A stretch of DNA of 45,105 nucleotides from an uncultured Gammaproteobacteria bacterium (GTDB taxonomy: Bacteria > Pseudomonadota > Gammaproteobacteria > Arenicellales > Poriferihabitantaceae): positions 1 through 45,105 of the forward strand of contig CAMYNW010000036.1 in assembly GCA_947259885.1 (NCBI GenBank), given 5' to 3'. This document shows, in pieces, positions 1 to 9,045 of this stretch (positions within the stretch are counted from its first letter, which is position 1; each line of letters starts with the position of its first letter). Made by a program: the position numbers and the translations under genes. The notes below the pieces were generated by a model that was given only the letters and a program-made list of their open reading frames with translations, was not told where the DNA came from and made no database searches.

Positions 1-1536
1 TGGGCCACGATTCTCTGCGTTCAATGAGCTTGTGTTAGGGATATGCTTGGGTTTGAAGTTACCCTTACCCTTAACACCGTTCACTGACTCAGTATTCATC
101 GCATACTGTAACGTGGATGCCGCAACTGCATCGGCATTCAGATCCAGCACCTCTAGGCTTATATTATCGAACGTGTCGCAGGCTAGGTGATAACATGGAT
201 CGTACTGATCTCCCGCAGTGCCGCCATAGATGGCTGCCTGGTCGGGCGTTTTAATCCCTTCAGCGCCAGTAAATAGTCCACCAAAAGGAATACCAGAATC
301 GAAGAACGCGGCGTAGTCAGAACGGAAACTGATTTCGGTTGGCTCGAATTCAAGCCCTCTGTCTGTGTAGAAGTTCTCAAAGAAACTCTCAATCGCAGCA
401 GAGCCTTCGGGTCCTTCCAGGCCAAAAGCAGAACCATCACCGTCATAGATAAAGCGTACGAAATTTGGCGATCCGATCATATCGAAATTCAAATACAACG
501 CGATCTGGTCGAGCTCTTCTTGAGGTAGTCCAAATACGTAGAAGTCTGAACCGACCAGACCGGACTCCTCGGCCCCCCACCATGCAAAACGTACTTTGTT
601 TCGAGGTTTGACTTTTGCCATTTGTTCAGCAACCTCTAGAATAGCGGAGCTGCCCGATCCGTTGTCCTGTATGCCTGGACCTTCATTGACCGAATCCAGA
701 TGCGCGCCAACCATGATCACATTGTCTTCATTTCCATTTTGTGTCTCAGCCAAGACATTGAACGAGGTGGCCTCACCACGGAATACATCTACTACGATTT
801 TCATGGTTAATCCGGCTGTGTTAGCCCATTCAACGCCGCGATCAAATGTCGCAAATAACACCGGGATGCCCCCAGAATAACCTGAACCGAGCGTGCCGTT
901 AATCAGTCCTGTTCGATCTGGAGTATTACCCTGGTTAAATATAATTGCACCTACCGCACCTGCAGCGGCGGCATTCTCAGCTTTCAACTGGAAACTGCAA
1001 GCTCCTCTCTGTACTAATGCGATGTTCCCGGCAGGAAAACCTGCAAAATCCGCGCCCTCGCAGCCGCTTGTAGAGGCACTCGGATCACCAAGGGCCAGAT
1101 CGACACCCGTTACTAATCCGAAAACATTGCCGGGATCTGTTTGAGCCATAAGATTGTAGTCGGTGTCTTCCACATAGGTAACAGTCCCTGGTGCCGTTTG
1201 TTCGAGTGTTGAAGGCCCAAGATTGATAAACGCATTGAACTGAAAGGGTTGCACCGTCACGTCATACCCCGCCGATTCCATGCGATCAACGACATAGTCG
1301 ACAGATTCGTCATACCCAGGCGTTCCCGAGGTGCGAATTCCACCATTCGCATCGGCGATTGCCTGCAAGGCCGCCTGATGCTCGCGAACGCCGTCTAAGG
1401 TCACGCATTCAAGTAATTTATTGGTGGTATTGTTGACTCTAGAATCGCAGGACGCAGGTCCTGCCAAAAGACTAGAGGGTGCTGCTGAAAATGCACTTAG
1501 CAACAGCAGCGAAAAGCAAGATTTTCGTGTAATCAT
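1..1536 (-). CDS. Exported M28 family zinc aminopeptidase with PA domain (3' end beyond window)
   Basis: I read this gene directly from the reverse strand; it stays open for 512 codons to the window edge, so the C-terminus is missing. The first ~25 residues form a signal peptide (MITRKS followed by a leucine/alanine-rich core), so the product is exported. Residues ~130-230 look like a protease-associated (PA) insert. The M28 zinc site follows: GAHLDSV with His279, QDNGSGSS with Asp291, WWGAEESG with Glu323/Glu324 (catalytic base and ligand), NFDMIGS with Asp352, and PCYHLACD with His450. In this family two Zn ions hydrolyse N-terminal residues of peptides. All expected ligands are present, so it should be active. 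It has no co-directional partner; about 700 bp upstream are empty. The start is the first ATG in front of the signal peptide. Confidence 0.9.
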   Translation of the reverse strand, partial: MITRKSCFSLLLLSAFSAAPSSLLAGPASCDSRVNNTTNKLLECVTLDGVREHQAALQAIADANGGIRTSGTPGYDESVDYVVDRMESAGYDVTVQPFQFNAFINLGPSTLEQTAPGTVTYVEDTDYNLMAQTDPGNVFGLVTGVDLALGDPSASTSGCEGADFAGFPAGNIALVQRGACSFQLKAENAAAAGAVGAIIFNQGNTPDRTGLINGTLGSGYSGGIPVLFATFDRGVEWANTAGLTMKIVVDVFRGEATSFNVLAETQNGNEDNVIMVGAHLDSVNEGPGIQDNGSGSSAILEVAEQMAKVKPRNKVRFAWWGAEESGLVGSDFYVFGLPQEELDQIALYLNFDMIGSPNFVRFIYDGDGSAFGLEGPEGSAAIESFFENFYTDRGLEFEPTEISFRSDYAAFFDSGIPFGGLFTGAEGIKTPDQAAIYGGTAGDQYDPCYHLACDTFDNISLEVLDLNADAVAASTLQYAMNTESVNGVKGKGNFKPKHIPNTSSLNAENRGP

Positions 1537-2240
1537 ATTACTATATCCCCATTATAGGTGTTGAAGTTTATATCGTTTTTATCCTTCACCTACAATTCAG
1601 TATATCAGAGAAAAAGTTAAAGTGCCGATTTGGGAGACTCTCTTAGAGCCGTAGGGAATCTATTTCAGTTTCGGAAACTTACTAAAGGACAATCTTTACC
1701 AGGGGAGGGATTGGATGGGGCAGCGTACAAAACTATAGGTGCAGTGAGACGAAGTAACTTTTGAAGCCCACAATCAACAATCTGCAACAGAAAAGTATCT
1801 CTTTTCTCCCCACTGGTTATTTACATTTCACGTTTGCATACGTTTTGGAGCATTAACAGTAGTTGACGAGGTAATCCGTCAAGGTCGGCTTCGGAGCATT
1901 CTGGGCCGTTTGAACTATTTTGGTGAACGACAGCTATTCCAAGTCACGTGTTTACTCGAGAGCAGCTATTGCAGCGGATGCGCCGTCTGCCTACTGGTTA
2001 TTTTAGCTGAAGGACGCGTATAGAGCGTAGCGTTTGAATCGCAATGAATGATAGTTCCGCCTTGAAAATGATCTGTCTCGAAGGTAACGCGAGTTTCAGC
2101 TTGCGCGAGCATTCACTTGGCTAACTCGATCTCGATGTTTACTGACGCGAGCCATATCAATGATTGGAGGCGAAACACAAATCCGGCGCTGTGTCCCCTA
2201 ACCCGGTATTGAATTCAAGTTCAACAGCACTTCTGGGGAC
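1537..2240. other. Gene-free interval of about 700 bp
   Basis: I find no open frame with recognisable protein sequence on either strand. The right end holds a short inverted pair GTCCCC/GGGGAC (about 2194-2239) just beyond the stop of the neighbouring methyltransferase gene; it has no T-tract and I do not call it a terminator. The interval probably holds the promoter of the M28 peptidase near 1540-1620 and otherwise decayed DNA. Confidence 0.4.
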
Positions 2241-2876
2241 CTACCGTTTTCTTATGACGCAGAGCCCTTCCTGATCGATTTTATAGTACACAACTTTTTT
2301 GAGTAGACGGCGAATACTGGGCTTAAATACGTATTTGATCTTTCTGGGTGGAACGTGAAAACCAATATAATCAATGTGCTCACTCAGGTAGGCCTGGTCT
2401 ATCAGCGCATTTGGCTCTGCAAAGTTTCCATGCTGAAGGTAATGCTTGAGAACAGTTCTGGTATTCCTGATATTGTCGCAAGCTATCCTGTCATTTCCGC
2501 CATCTCCAAGCCCATTGGAAGCCAGATCTTCAATGAAATATAGCCCACCACTTTTCAGATGTTTAAAGAAATAACTGAAAGAGACTTGTTGATGGTCTGG
2601 TCGATGGCTCCCGTCGTCAACGATAACATCAAATTCAATACCTCCTGTTGCTTCCACAAAGGCGTCCAGGTCCTCAATCTTTCCCTGATCTGCCACAAAG
2701 GTTTTAATGCGATCATTATCAAGATAACTACATGGATTCACATCCATTCCAAAAATTTTTGCATTGTGGAAGTAGTCATACCACATTCTCAATGATGCAC
2801 CACCCGTATTCCGACCATGGACAATACCCTTGTCAGTCGCGTAAAGGTTTGCAAGTTCTGTGAGAGATTGAGACAT
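2241..2876 (-). CDS. SAM-dependent methyltransferase-like protein with apparent internal deletion of motif I
   Basis: A 211-residue protein resembling class I methyltransferases found in sugar, antibiotic and polysaccharide pathways. The N-terminus has the family opening ELANLYATDKG. It then jumps almost directly to GGASLRMWYDYF, FGMDVNP (motif II region), FDVIVDDGSHRPDHQ and GGLYFIEDL. As I remember the family, about 30 residues normally lie between DKG and GGASLRMW, holding a His-Tyr segment and the glycine-rich LEIG motif that binds SAM. Those residues are missing here without loss of frame. The protein is accordingly shorter than the usual ~240-250 residues. It may be inactive, or a degenerate copy still being expressed. 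Start: ATG with no competing upstream start. It stands alone, without sugar-pathway neighbours. The fold assignment is solid; activity is doubtful. Confidence 0.75.
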   Translation of the reverse strand: MSQSLTELANLYATDKGIVHGRNTGGASLRMWYDYFHNAKIFGMDVNPCSYLDNDRIKTFVADQGKIEDLDAFVEATGGIEFDVIVDDGSHRPDHQQVSFSYFFKHLKSGGLYFIEDLASNGLGDGGNDRIACDNIRNTRTVLKHYLQHGNFAEPNALIDQAYLSEHIDYIGFHVPPRKIKYVFKPSIRRLLKKVVYYKIDQEGLCVIRKR

Positions 2877-3033
2877 TCCTTAACATTAACAATTGAAGTT
2901 CTTGAAAGTATATATTATCTGATTGCACTAACATTTATCTGGGGTTCAGGATTTAGGTCAATGCAGAGATAACGTCTTTGAATCTTTTTTAGTTAACCAG
3001 GCTAGATGTGAAAGATAAGAAAGTCTCGAGTAA

Positions 3034-3852
3034 TTAGCACGGAGATGCACCTTCTATAATTATCCTGTGCATGACGCGGCGATAACCATGGTAGTCATTA
3101 GTAGCATAATGTTGTGTGCATCGGTTATCCCAAATAGCCAGCGTATCTTTCTGCCATTGCAAGCGAAAAATATACTCGGGTTTTTGCACTCGTTCATACA
3201 ACATATTAAGAATCGGTTGGCTCTCTTCGCGTGTCATGCCCTCAAAACACAGAGTGTGTATGCCATTCACATAGAGTGACTTCCTGCCGGTTTCATCATG
3301 GGTCCTGATCACGGGATGGATGGCCTGCTGATCCTTGCTTTCACTGTTCTTACTTTTAACCTCCTGGTAAATGTCCTCATCCCTTGGAAATACACTTGCT
3401 GAATTCACTGCGTTAAGTGATTCCAGCATATTTTGCATGCCTGGAGATAGCGCCTGGTACGCCGCGTACATATCCGCGAATAGTGTATCCCCCCCTCTTG
3501 GTGGCACCTGCCTGGCATATAGCATAGTTGCCTTGGGCGGCCTCTCAATATATGTTGAATCTGAATGCCAGAAACTACCGAAACTTTCAGTCTCAGTTTC
3601 GGTTTTCACAATTTCGGTTATGAACGGAAATCCGTCAATGCCATCAGCGAATAAATATTCCCGGGGCAATCCAAACCAACTGGCAAAATCCATATATTGC
3701 TGAGGCGTCAGCTGTTGATTGCGCAAGAAAATGACCTGATACTCCAGAAATGCTTGGTTCAGTTCTGCATACTGTGAATCAGTCAGCCCAAGAGACAAAT
3801 CAAGGCCACGTATCTCCGCACCGATTGAAGTGGACTGGGGGATGATTTCCAT
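3034..3852 (-). CDS. TauD/TfdA-family 2-oxoglutarate-dependent dioxygenase
   Basis: A 272-residue enzyme, the normal length of the TauD/TfdA family, which couples 2-oxoglutarate decarboxylation to hydroxylation of a small acid, often a sulfonate or an aryloxy or amino acid. The non-haem iron triad is complete: His96 and Asp98 in FWHSDSTY, and His248 in the WDNRCTQHY block. Arg259 in GYRRVMHR matches the 2-oxoglutarate-binding arginine of TauD. The N-terminal GAEIRGLDLS is also typical. No sulfonate ABC transporter or sulfatase lies nearby, so taurine is not indicated and the substrate is unknown. It stands alone between gene-poor gaps; it has the same direction as the methyltransferase downstream but 157 bp separate them, so co-transcription is uncertain. 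Confidence 0.88.
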   Translation of the reverse strand: MEIIPQSTSIGAEIRGLDLSLGLTDSQYAELNQAFLEYQVIFLRNQQLTPQQYMDFASWFGLPREYLFADGIDGFPFITEIVKTETETESFGSFWHSDSTYIERPPKATMLYARQVPPRGGDTLFADMYAAYQALSPGMQNMLESLNAVNSASVFPRDEDIYQEVKSKNSESKDQQAIHPVIRTHDETGRKSLYVNGIHTLCFEGMTREESQPILNMLYERVQKPEYIFRLQWQKDTLAIWDNRCTQHYATNDYHGYRRVMHRIIIEGASPC

Positions 3853-4163
3853 AAATCTATTAATTCATCGCATGGTTTTGTGTCACACGATGTGATACTG
3901 CGTCTGTGGTTATGGCTTTTGCCCTCACTTGAGAGAACGAAGAGGCCGAAATTGCTAGAAATCTCTCGCATAAATCTGGGCTTAATCTCGGCCCACGTTT
4001 CACCAGTTTAGACATCATTCTAACCTTCACCGATCACTTCGTACTGTATCTAAAAACTCGGTCAGCACTTTCACATTCAATGCTTTCCATATATACCGTA
4101 TATTAGTAATATCTGATTACTCCCCGCTCATACGCTTGGAGGAGAGACTTCTCCACGCGAAGG
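3853..4163. other. Intergenic gap between dioxygenase and Na/Pi transporter genes
   Basis: About 310 bp without a convincing gene. A 62-codon open frame overlaps the dioxygenase start and has no protein-like features. No terminator hairpin with a T-tract follows the transporter gene. The AT-rich stretch around 4080-4120 could hold a promoter for the dioxygenase, but I cannot fix one. Confidence 0.35.
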
Positions 4164-5966
4164 TCATTCCACACGGGTCGCTAATTCTCCAGGAAGTACG
4201 GCTTTTGCAATACGTTTACTCAGGGTATGGATATGTTTTAGTTTTTCCACCAGTTCCATCTCCACACGAAAAATCGAGATTCGCGATTCGTCTTGATCCG
4301 CAAGCTTTAGCGCCTGATGCGCAAGCGCAACTGCCACCTGGCGATCCACATCGCCTTTAAGTGATACCACCTCCTGTGCAGCTTTTTGATCGTCATCCCT
4401 GACCGCTTGAATAGCCAGATCGAGCCCCTTGTCCACGACCTCGCCAAGCTCCCTGAGAATAACCATCATGGTATTGCTGACCCTAATATTCTGCTCAATG
4501 ACTCGTCGGCCAATTCCAACAAAATCCTTTTCAATCAAATCACCGATGCTTTCCAGATTATTGGTTGAATACATCAGATCTACAGACAGCTGGCCTTCCG
4601 CCTCACTCAAGTTGCGCTGCTGAATTTTACCCAGGTATTCAACAATTGCGGATTCCAGCAAATCAACCTGATCGTCCATCTGGGCCACATCTTCCAAGGC
4701 TCTGATATTGCGTGTCTGAAAAGCTGCAGGCATCTTTACGAGCATCTCCTTGACTATTTCGCCTAACTGGCCTAATTCCATCCGCACTCTTTCGAGCGCC
4801 AGTGAAGGTGTCGAAATGAGTTCTTCATCCAGATACTTTGGACTAACAAGGAATTTCTCTTCCACCGGCCGCTCTTTCACAAGCATCGTTGCCATTTTTG
4901 CAAACAATCCGGCAAATCCAAGAAATACAGCAGTGTTGACAACGTTAAACAGCGTGTTTGCGTTGGCGATTTGACGTGGCGTTTCCGCCGCTAAACGTTC
5001 AACCCCTGAAAGTCCTGAATACGCGGGAGAAAGTTTCATAGAGAGATCAGCTAGTTCTGGAATTAAGAACAACCAGAGCGCGACTCCCAGAACATTAAAA
5101 AGCACATGAACAACTGCTGCGCGCACCGCATCGGGGGGCTTGCCCATTGCGGCTAGCAATGCGGTGATGCAGGTTCCGATGTTGGCACCTAGCGCCAGTG
5201 CAATACCGGCTTCCAGAGAAACAAAACCCTGACTTGCCATGACAATGACAATGCCGGTAGTTGCTGAAGAAGATTGCACAAGTGCCGTGAATCCGGCAGC
5301 AACGAGAATAGCCCGCATAGGCTGATCCATGGTCTGCATCATTGTGAGAAATGGCTCGTAACTGCGCAAAGGAGCCATAGAGTCACTCATGATTCCCATA
5401 CCAAAGAAAACCAGGCCTAGCCCCATGAGAATGCCGCCGTAGTGTTTCAACGCGTCACTCTTAGAGAGAAACATCATAGAGAAACCCACCGCGATCATCA
5501 GCAGTGCTGCCTCTTCAACTTTAAAGGCAACGATCTGAGCGGTCACTGTGGTGCCGACATTTGCCCCCATAATAATCCCAACCGATTGGGTCAGGCTCAT
5601 AAGACCTGCAGAAACAAAGCCAACTACGAGCACGGTGGTCACCGAGGATGACTGTATCACCGCGGTAACGACGGCTCCCGTAATGGCGGCATGAATGCGT
5701 GTACGGGTTAATTTCTTAAGAATTTCCCTCATCCGATCTCCCGCCGCGGCCTTGAGACCGTCTCCCATCTGCTCCATACCAAACAAGAACAATGCCAGTC
5801 CACCAAACATACCCATTCCCATCTGCAGCTGATTAAGGCCTTCCACATTGGCTTTCTCCACCGCCAATGCAGGACCAAACTTTACCCACAACACCAGACC
5901 TAAGAAAGATAGCAGTGTGACCCGGATCATGTGAGTGCTCGAAGGAGGAAAACGTAAATTTTTCAT
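4164..5966 (-). CDS. Na+/phosphate cotransporter family protein (NptA/YjbB type) with PhoU-like tail
   Basis: A 600-residue inner-membrane protein. Residues ~15-370 carry two Na_Pi_cotrans repeats. Each has a QSSS motif (AVIQSSSVTT and ALVQSSSATT) followed by a glycine-rich GAN(V/I)GT turn (GANVGTTVTA and GANIGTCITA). These inverted-repeat signatures form the sodium and phosphate binding sites. Residues ~395-590 are helical and charged, like PhoU, which occurs as a C-terminal domain in bacterial members. Family role: sodium-coupled phosphate movement, often export. An alternative start at Met13 would better fit a short cytoplasmic N-terminus, but the annotated ATG is acceptable. No pst/pho genes are adjacent and no Pho box was recognised upstream. 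Confidence 0.9.
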   Translation of the reverse strand: MKNLRFPPSSTHMIRVTLLSFLGLVLWVKFGPALAVEKANVEGLNQLQMGMGMFGGLALFLFGMEQMGDGLKAAAGDRMREILKKLTRTRIHAAITGAVVTAVIQSSSVTTVLVVGFVSAGLMSLTQSVGIIMGANVGTTVTAQIVAFKVEEAALLMIAVGFSMMFLSKSDALKHYGGILMGLGLVFFGMGIMSDSMAPLRSYEPFLTMMQTMDQPMRAILVAAGFTALVQSSSATTGIVIVMASQGFVSLEAGIALALGANIGTCITALLAAMGKPPDAVRAAVVHVLFNVLGVALWLFLIPELADLSMKLSPAYSGLSGVERLAAETPRQIANANTLFNVVNTAVFLGFAGLFAKMATMLVKERPVEEKFLVSPKYLDEELISTPSLALERVRMELGQLGEIVKEMLVKMPAAFQTRNIRALEDVAQMDDQVDLLESAIVEYLGKIQQRNLSEAEGQLSVDLMYSTNNLESIGDLIEKDFVGIGRRVIEQNIRVSNTMMVILRELGEVVDKGLDLAIQAVRDDDQKAAQEVVSLKGDVDRQVAVALAHQALKLADQDESRISIFRVEMELVEKLKHIHTLSKRIAKAVLPGELATRVE

Positions 5967-6202
5967 TGGATTATCAGTTTAAATACAGATTATCTAGAAA
6001 TATAGTTCGCCGAATATTCTCTACAATAGCAATGTTCACGCCTACACAGACAATTCTGATTCTGTCACACTAGTCGAGTGTTCAGAACAGCTCTATGAAG
6101 AATGGGTACCGGCTTATGGTTCCCGCTAAATTTGAATCCTCTAGAATTAAGCGACAGGTAAAAAACATCAACCGGTTTAACGATCGGACGACCCCGTCTT
6201 AA

Positions 6203-6625
6203 GGTCTGCCTACTGAATATGTTGAACCTTTCTATCGCGGGATCAAGTCATTTGGGAATATCGTCAACTCCGCCGAGACGAGTTATTGCTACCTGATTAA
6301 ACCCAGTGATTTAAACGTATTCGAAAACCACCGTGTTGTGCATGAGCGTAGCCCGGAATTCAATTTTGAAGCCTGCAATGGCAAGATTAATTTCTGTTCA
6401 GGCGGCGCTGCGGTAAAGATGCTTGATATTGATACCCGGGAATATCGACCGAGCACCTTACGCGGTCTCTATGATATAGCGTGCCTCTGCGATACATTGG
6501 ATGATATTCAGTGGTTTACCCGCCCTGTCGTCATCACCGACGTCGAAGATTTATTTGAATTCAATGCCAATACAATCTACGCCTGTAGCGAGTTACTCAA
6601 TGAGCTGACTCAACGATCGCAGTAA
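6203..6625 (+). pseudogene. Remnant of an MttB-family (trimethylamine methyltransferase-like) gene
   Basis: The frame is open from just after a TAA at 6200-6202 to 6625, with the first ATG at 6338. The translation matches my memory of the N-terminal third of MttB-family methyltransferases: VHERSPEFNFEACNG, then a GGAAVKMLDIDTREYRPSTLRGLYD block like the family's GTAGGAxHxxD...YRESTLxDxYDAAR, then DDIQWFTRPVV and DLFEFNANTIYACS like the family's DPLExDxNTxYAC. The ~480-residue family has been cut to about 140 residues with no catalytic barrel remaining, so it cannot be functional. MttB relatives demethylate trimethylamine, glycine betaine and similar compounds on corrinoid proteins; no corrinoid protein gene is present. 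This fits loss of a methylamine pathway, with a DMG/sarcosine dehydrogenase-like gene still present 10 kb away. Confidence 0.7.
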
Positions 6626-6801
6626 GTCGGCCTATCAAAGCCAGGATTAGTACATTCTCGCGCGTAGATATTCTCGTAATCTTTCCGAGTTGCCGGACTC
6701 ACTGAGCATCCAGTGGAGGCGATGACAGCAAGCACGAATAACACCTGCATAAGTCTAATATTAAAGACAGAAAATAGTGAAATTTTAACGTTTCTAAACA
6801 T
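6610..6801 (-). CDS. Possible small lipoprotein
   Basis: A 63-residue frame on the opposite strand, overlapping the last 16 bases of the MttB remnant. It has a hydrophobic N-terminal segment (LMQVLFVLAVIA) followed by a lipobox-like ASTGC, which would place it at the membrane as a lipoprotein with a ~30-residue mature part containing YENIYARECTNPG. The lipidation signal is convincing, but the protein is too short for family assignment. The overlap with a pseudogene favours a real gene fossilising next to dead DNA, but chance cannot be excluded. Confidence 0.45.
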   Translation of the reverse strand: MFRNVKISLFSVFNIRLMQVLFVLAVIASTGCSVSPATRKDYENIYARECTNPGFDRPTYCDR

Positions 6802-7135
6802 GCTTCAAAACAGCATTAAATTATAATGGGAATAGTATATAGCAAACACCAGCAATTAAATAAGCTATCGAGATTGTCTCCTGACATAACTGTGCTCAGA
6901 CAACCTCACTGTTTAAAGAAATTGGTTTAAAGAAATTGAGAACAAGTCACTTTAAAGCTATAATTTACCCACACTGAATTCGGAGCATGAAGCAGACAAA
7001 TTCTTACATCTATAATTCTGCAGTAATCTCCGAAAACACAAATACAGGCGAGAAAATTACAGGGCTACCCAGGGAACGGTAAGTCGCCCGATATAAGATA
7101 AATTTAAGCTTTCGCTTTTTTCTAAAATATAAATT
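6802..7135 (+). promoter_or_regulatory. Sigma-70-type promoter and long leader upstream of the LpxL-like gene
   Basis: TTGAGA at 6936-6941 and TATAAT at 6959-6964 are separated by exactly 17 bp, a near-consensus sigma-70 promoter pointing at the acyltransferase gene. The inferred start near 6971 leaves a 5' leader of roughly 165 nt. Within the leader, GGCGA (7047-7051) can pair with TCGCC (7084-7088), enclosing GGGCTACCC. I do not recognise a known riboswitch. Just upstream, a 14-bp unit GTTTAAAGAAATTG is tandemly duplicated (6911-6924 and 6925-6938), the second copy running into the -35 box. Confidence 0.6.
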
Positions 7136-8014
7136 ATGCCTGTTTCAAAGGGACAACTATTTTCCTGGCTATTATCGATTGCAGGTCACCTTCCATTTAA
7201 GATCGTCCGCGGCCTGGGGCGAGGGTCAGGGCTTCTTTCATGGTTTATCCCTAATCGCAGTAAGCGTACAACTTTAGCCAATATTGCCTTGTGCATGCCT
7301 GAACTATCCGTCGCAGAGCAACGCCGGATGGCCAGACAGAGCTTGCAGCACACAGGTATGCTTGTTTTTGAAATGGCCTTTATCTGGTGCAGGCCTGAAG
7401 AATTTCTGTCGAATTATCTAGTAGACGTTATAAATAAAGACGCTTTTGATCGTGCTCAAACATCGGGTAGAGGAGTTATTCTACTCATGCCCCATCAGGG
7501 AAACTGGGAAGTATTCAGTGAATATCTTCCTACCGTCTGTAATATTCGGGCTCTTTACGAACCCGTTAGAATACCCGAGCTGGAACGCCACATAAAACAT
7601 CACCGCGAGAAAAGTGGCGCGCAAATGTTTCCAACCAACCAGCGCGGCATCGCTACTCTATTGAAGCATTTACGTGGCGGCGGTGTCACTGGAATCCTGC
7701 CTGATCAAGTACCAAGCTTAGGCCGCGGAAGGCTCCCCGCCCCGTTTTTTGGCGAACTCGCTCTTACCATGACGCTTGTGCATCAGCTGACACAAAAAAC
7801 CAATTGCATGGTCTTGGCCATAGCGGCGAAGCGTGTAGAAAACGGCTTCGTAATAAAGTTTTACAACCCACCCCAAGAAATATACAGCAGCGATGCTTTC
7901 ATCGCATTATCCGCAATGAACACACTGATAGAAAAATGTGTACGAGAAGCACCGGAACAGTATCAATGGGAATATAAACGATACAAGGGAATGGAGGATT
8001 ATGCCGGGCGGTGA
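7136..8014 (+). CDS. LpxL/HtrB-family lipid A lauroyl/myristoyl acyltransferase-like protein
   Basis: A 292-residue member of the bacterial lipid A biosynthesis acyltransferase family, which moves a secondary acyl chain from acyl-ACP to a lipid A precursor at the inner membrane. The catalytic HX4E motif is present as His120-Gln-Gly-Asn-Trp-Glu125, preceded by the usual GRGVILLMPHQGNWE context. A weakly hydrophobic N-terminal helix is followed by RSKRTTLANIALCMPELS, which matches the family's R...NLxxxFPELS. Later blocks GGGVTGILPDQ and GVFVPFF-like APFFGELALT are also typical. The length is near the ~300 family norm. It is monocistronic with its own strong promoter. It is divergent enough from LpxL/LpxM that I give no gene symbol. 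Confidence 0.88.
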   Translation: MPVSKGQLFSWLLSIAGHLPFKIVRGLGRGSGLLSWFIPNRSKRTTLANIALCMPELSVAEQRRMARQSLQHTGMLVFEMAFIWCRPEEFLSNYLVDVINKDAFDRAQTSGRGVILLMPHQGNWEVFSEYLPTVCNIRALYEPVRIPELERHIKHHREKSGAQMFPTNQRGIATLLKHLRGGGVTGILPDQVPSLGRGRLPAPFFGELALTMTLVHQLTQKTNCMVLAIAAKRVENGFVIKFYNPPQEIYSSDAFIALSAMNTLIEKCVREAPEQYQWEYKRYKGMEDYAGR

Positions 8015-8233
8015 GTATCTGTTGTTTTAGATCCCTTGGAACAGAGGCGGAATGGCAGCATGATTTAAATCTCTATGAGAAAACATCTCTGACGTTCAGG
8101 ATTATCTACCTGAGAGAGCTCATTCAACCGCATATACGAAATATTAACTTCCAAAGACACGCTAGTTCCAGATTGCAAATGTTATATTGATGGTTTACTT
8201 TGAACGCACACCGCCAATCAATGGAGTTTAAAC

Positions 8234-8755
8234 ATGTCATCTAAAGCCACCACAACACTTAACGACGTCAACATGGAAGCTGTAGCGGGTCTTGCCGGAA
8301 AAATACAAGAAGCACCTGAAGTTGCTGATACCAAATGGTCGGCCCAGGTTAAATGGAATGGTGGATTTCGTTCGGAAGCAAAAATCCGGGATTTTTCACC
8401 ACTATCCTCGGATGAACCCCCTGCATTAGGGGGGACCGATAACGGACCTAATCCAGTGGAACAGGTCCTTGCGGCATTAGGTAATTGCCTCGCAGTGGGC
8501 TACGCTGCCAACGCTACGGTTGCTGGGATTGAGATCAATGACCTTACAATAGATCTGGAGGGGGATTTAGATTTACACACATTTCTTGGCCTGAATGAAG
8601 GAAACGCTGGATACAGAAATATCTCGGTTAAGGTAAATATCGACAGTAACGCTACGCCCGAACAGCTTGAGGCGTTGCACAGCAAAGTCACCAACTCGTC
8701 ACCGGTCGGGCATACTCTGAGTCGCGCTGTTCCGCTTAATATTGAACTTTCCTGA
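8234..8755 (+). CDS. OsmC family protein lacking the second cysteine
   Basis: A 173-residue OsmC/Ohr-fold protein. Visible signatures are GGTDNGPNPVEQVLAALGNCLAVGY, which contains the conserved peroxidatic Cys85, and the C-terminal SSPVGHTLSRAVPL. OsmC and Ohr enzymes usually reduce organic hydroperoxides with two cysteines. Here Cys85 is the only cysteine; the second position appears as Ser or Val in SSPVGH. Single-cysteine OsmC-like proteins are common and often of unknown substrate, so peroxidase activity should not be assumed. Start: ATG preceded by GGAG at a good distance. It stands alone, 220 bp downstream of the acyltransferase gene. Confidence 0.87.
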   Translation: MSSKATTTLNDVNMEAVAGLAGKIQEAPEVADTKWSAQVKWNGGFRSEAKIRDFSPLSSDEPPALGGTDNGPNPVEQVLAALGNCLAVGYAANATVAGIEINDLTIDLEGDLDLHTFLGLNEGNAGYRNISVKVNIDSNATPEQLEALHSKVTNSSPVGHTLSRAVPLNIELS

Positions 8756-8849
8756 AAACTTTGCTTGGGCGGCGGTGCGATTAGAAGCATAAGGAAGGGA
8801 TTAAACTGATGGGCAGCAGGTCGAGCGCGATGCCAGTGAATTTCTCAAA

Positions 8850-8875
8850 CATTAGATGCAACATTAGATGCAAAA
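8850..8875. repeat. Short tandem duplication AACATTAGATGC
   Basis: A 12-bp unit is repeated twice head to tail in the 290-bp interval between the OsmC and cyclase genes. It looks like a simple replication-slippage duplication. Nothing else was recognised in that interval. Confidence 0.6.
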
Positions 8876-9045
8876 GTTTGGATTTTACCTTTCAGTTCCG
8901 TAACAACTGCTCGATTTGATCTGACAACCCAAAATAAAAGCAGACCTTCGCTCGGATACCATAACGGTCTCAGAATGCTCCTGAACGATCCTTAGAGCCA
9001 CGAGCATTTAACTATGGCAACCGGCCAATAGCAGACTATTAGATG

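Noticed and set aside
3034..3852. Naming the TauD-family gene tauD
   Set aside because: No taurine transporter or sulfonate gene is nearby, and the family acts on many substrates.
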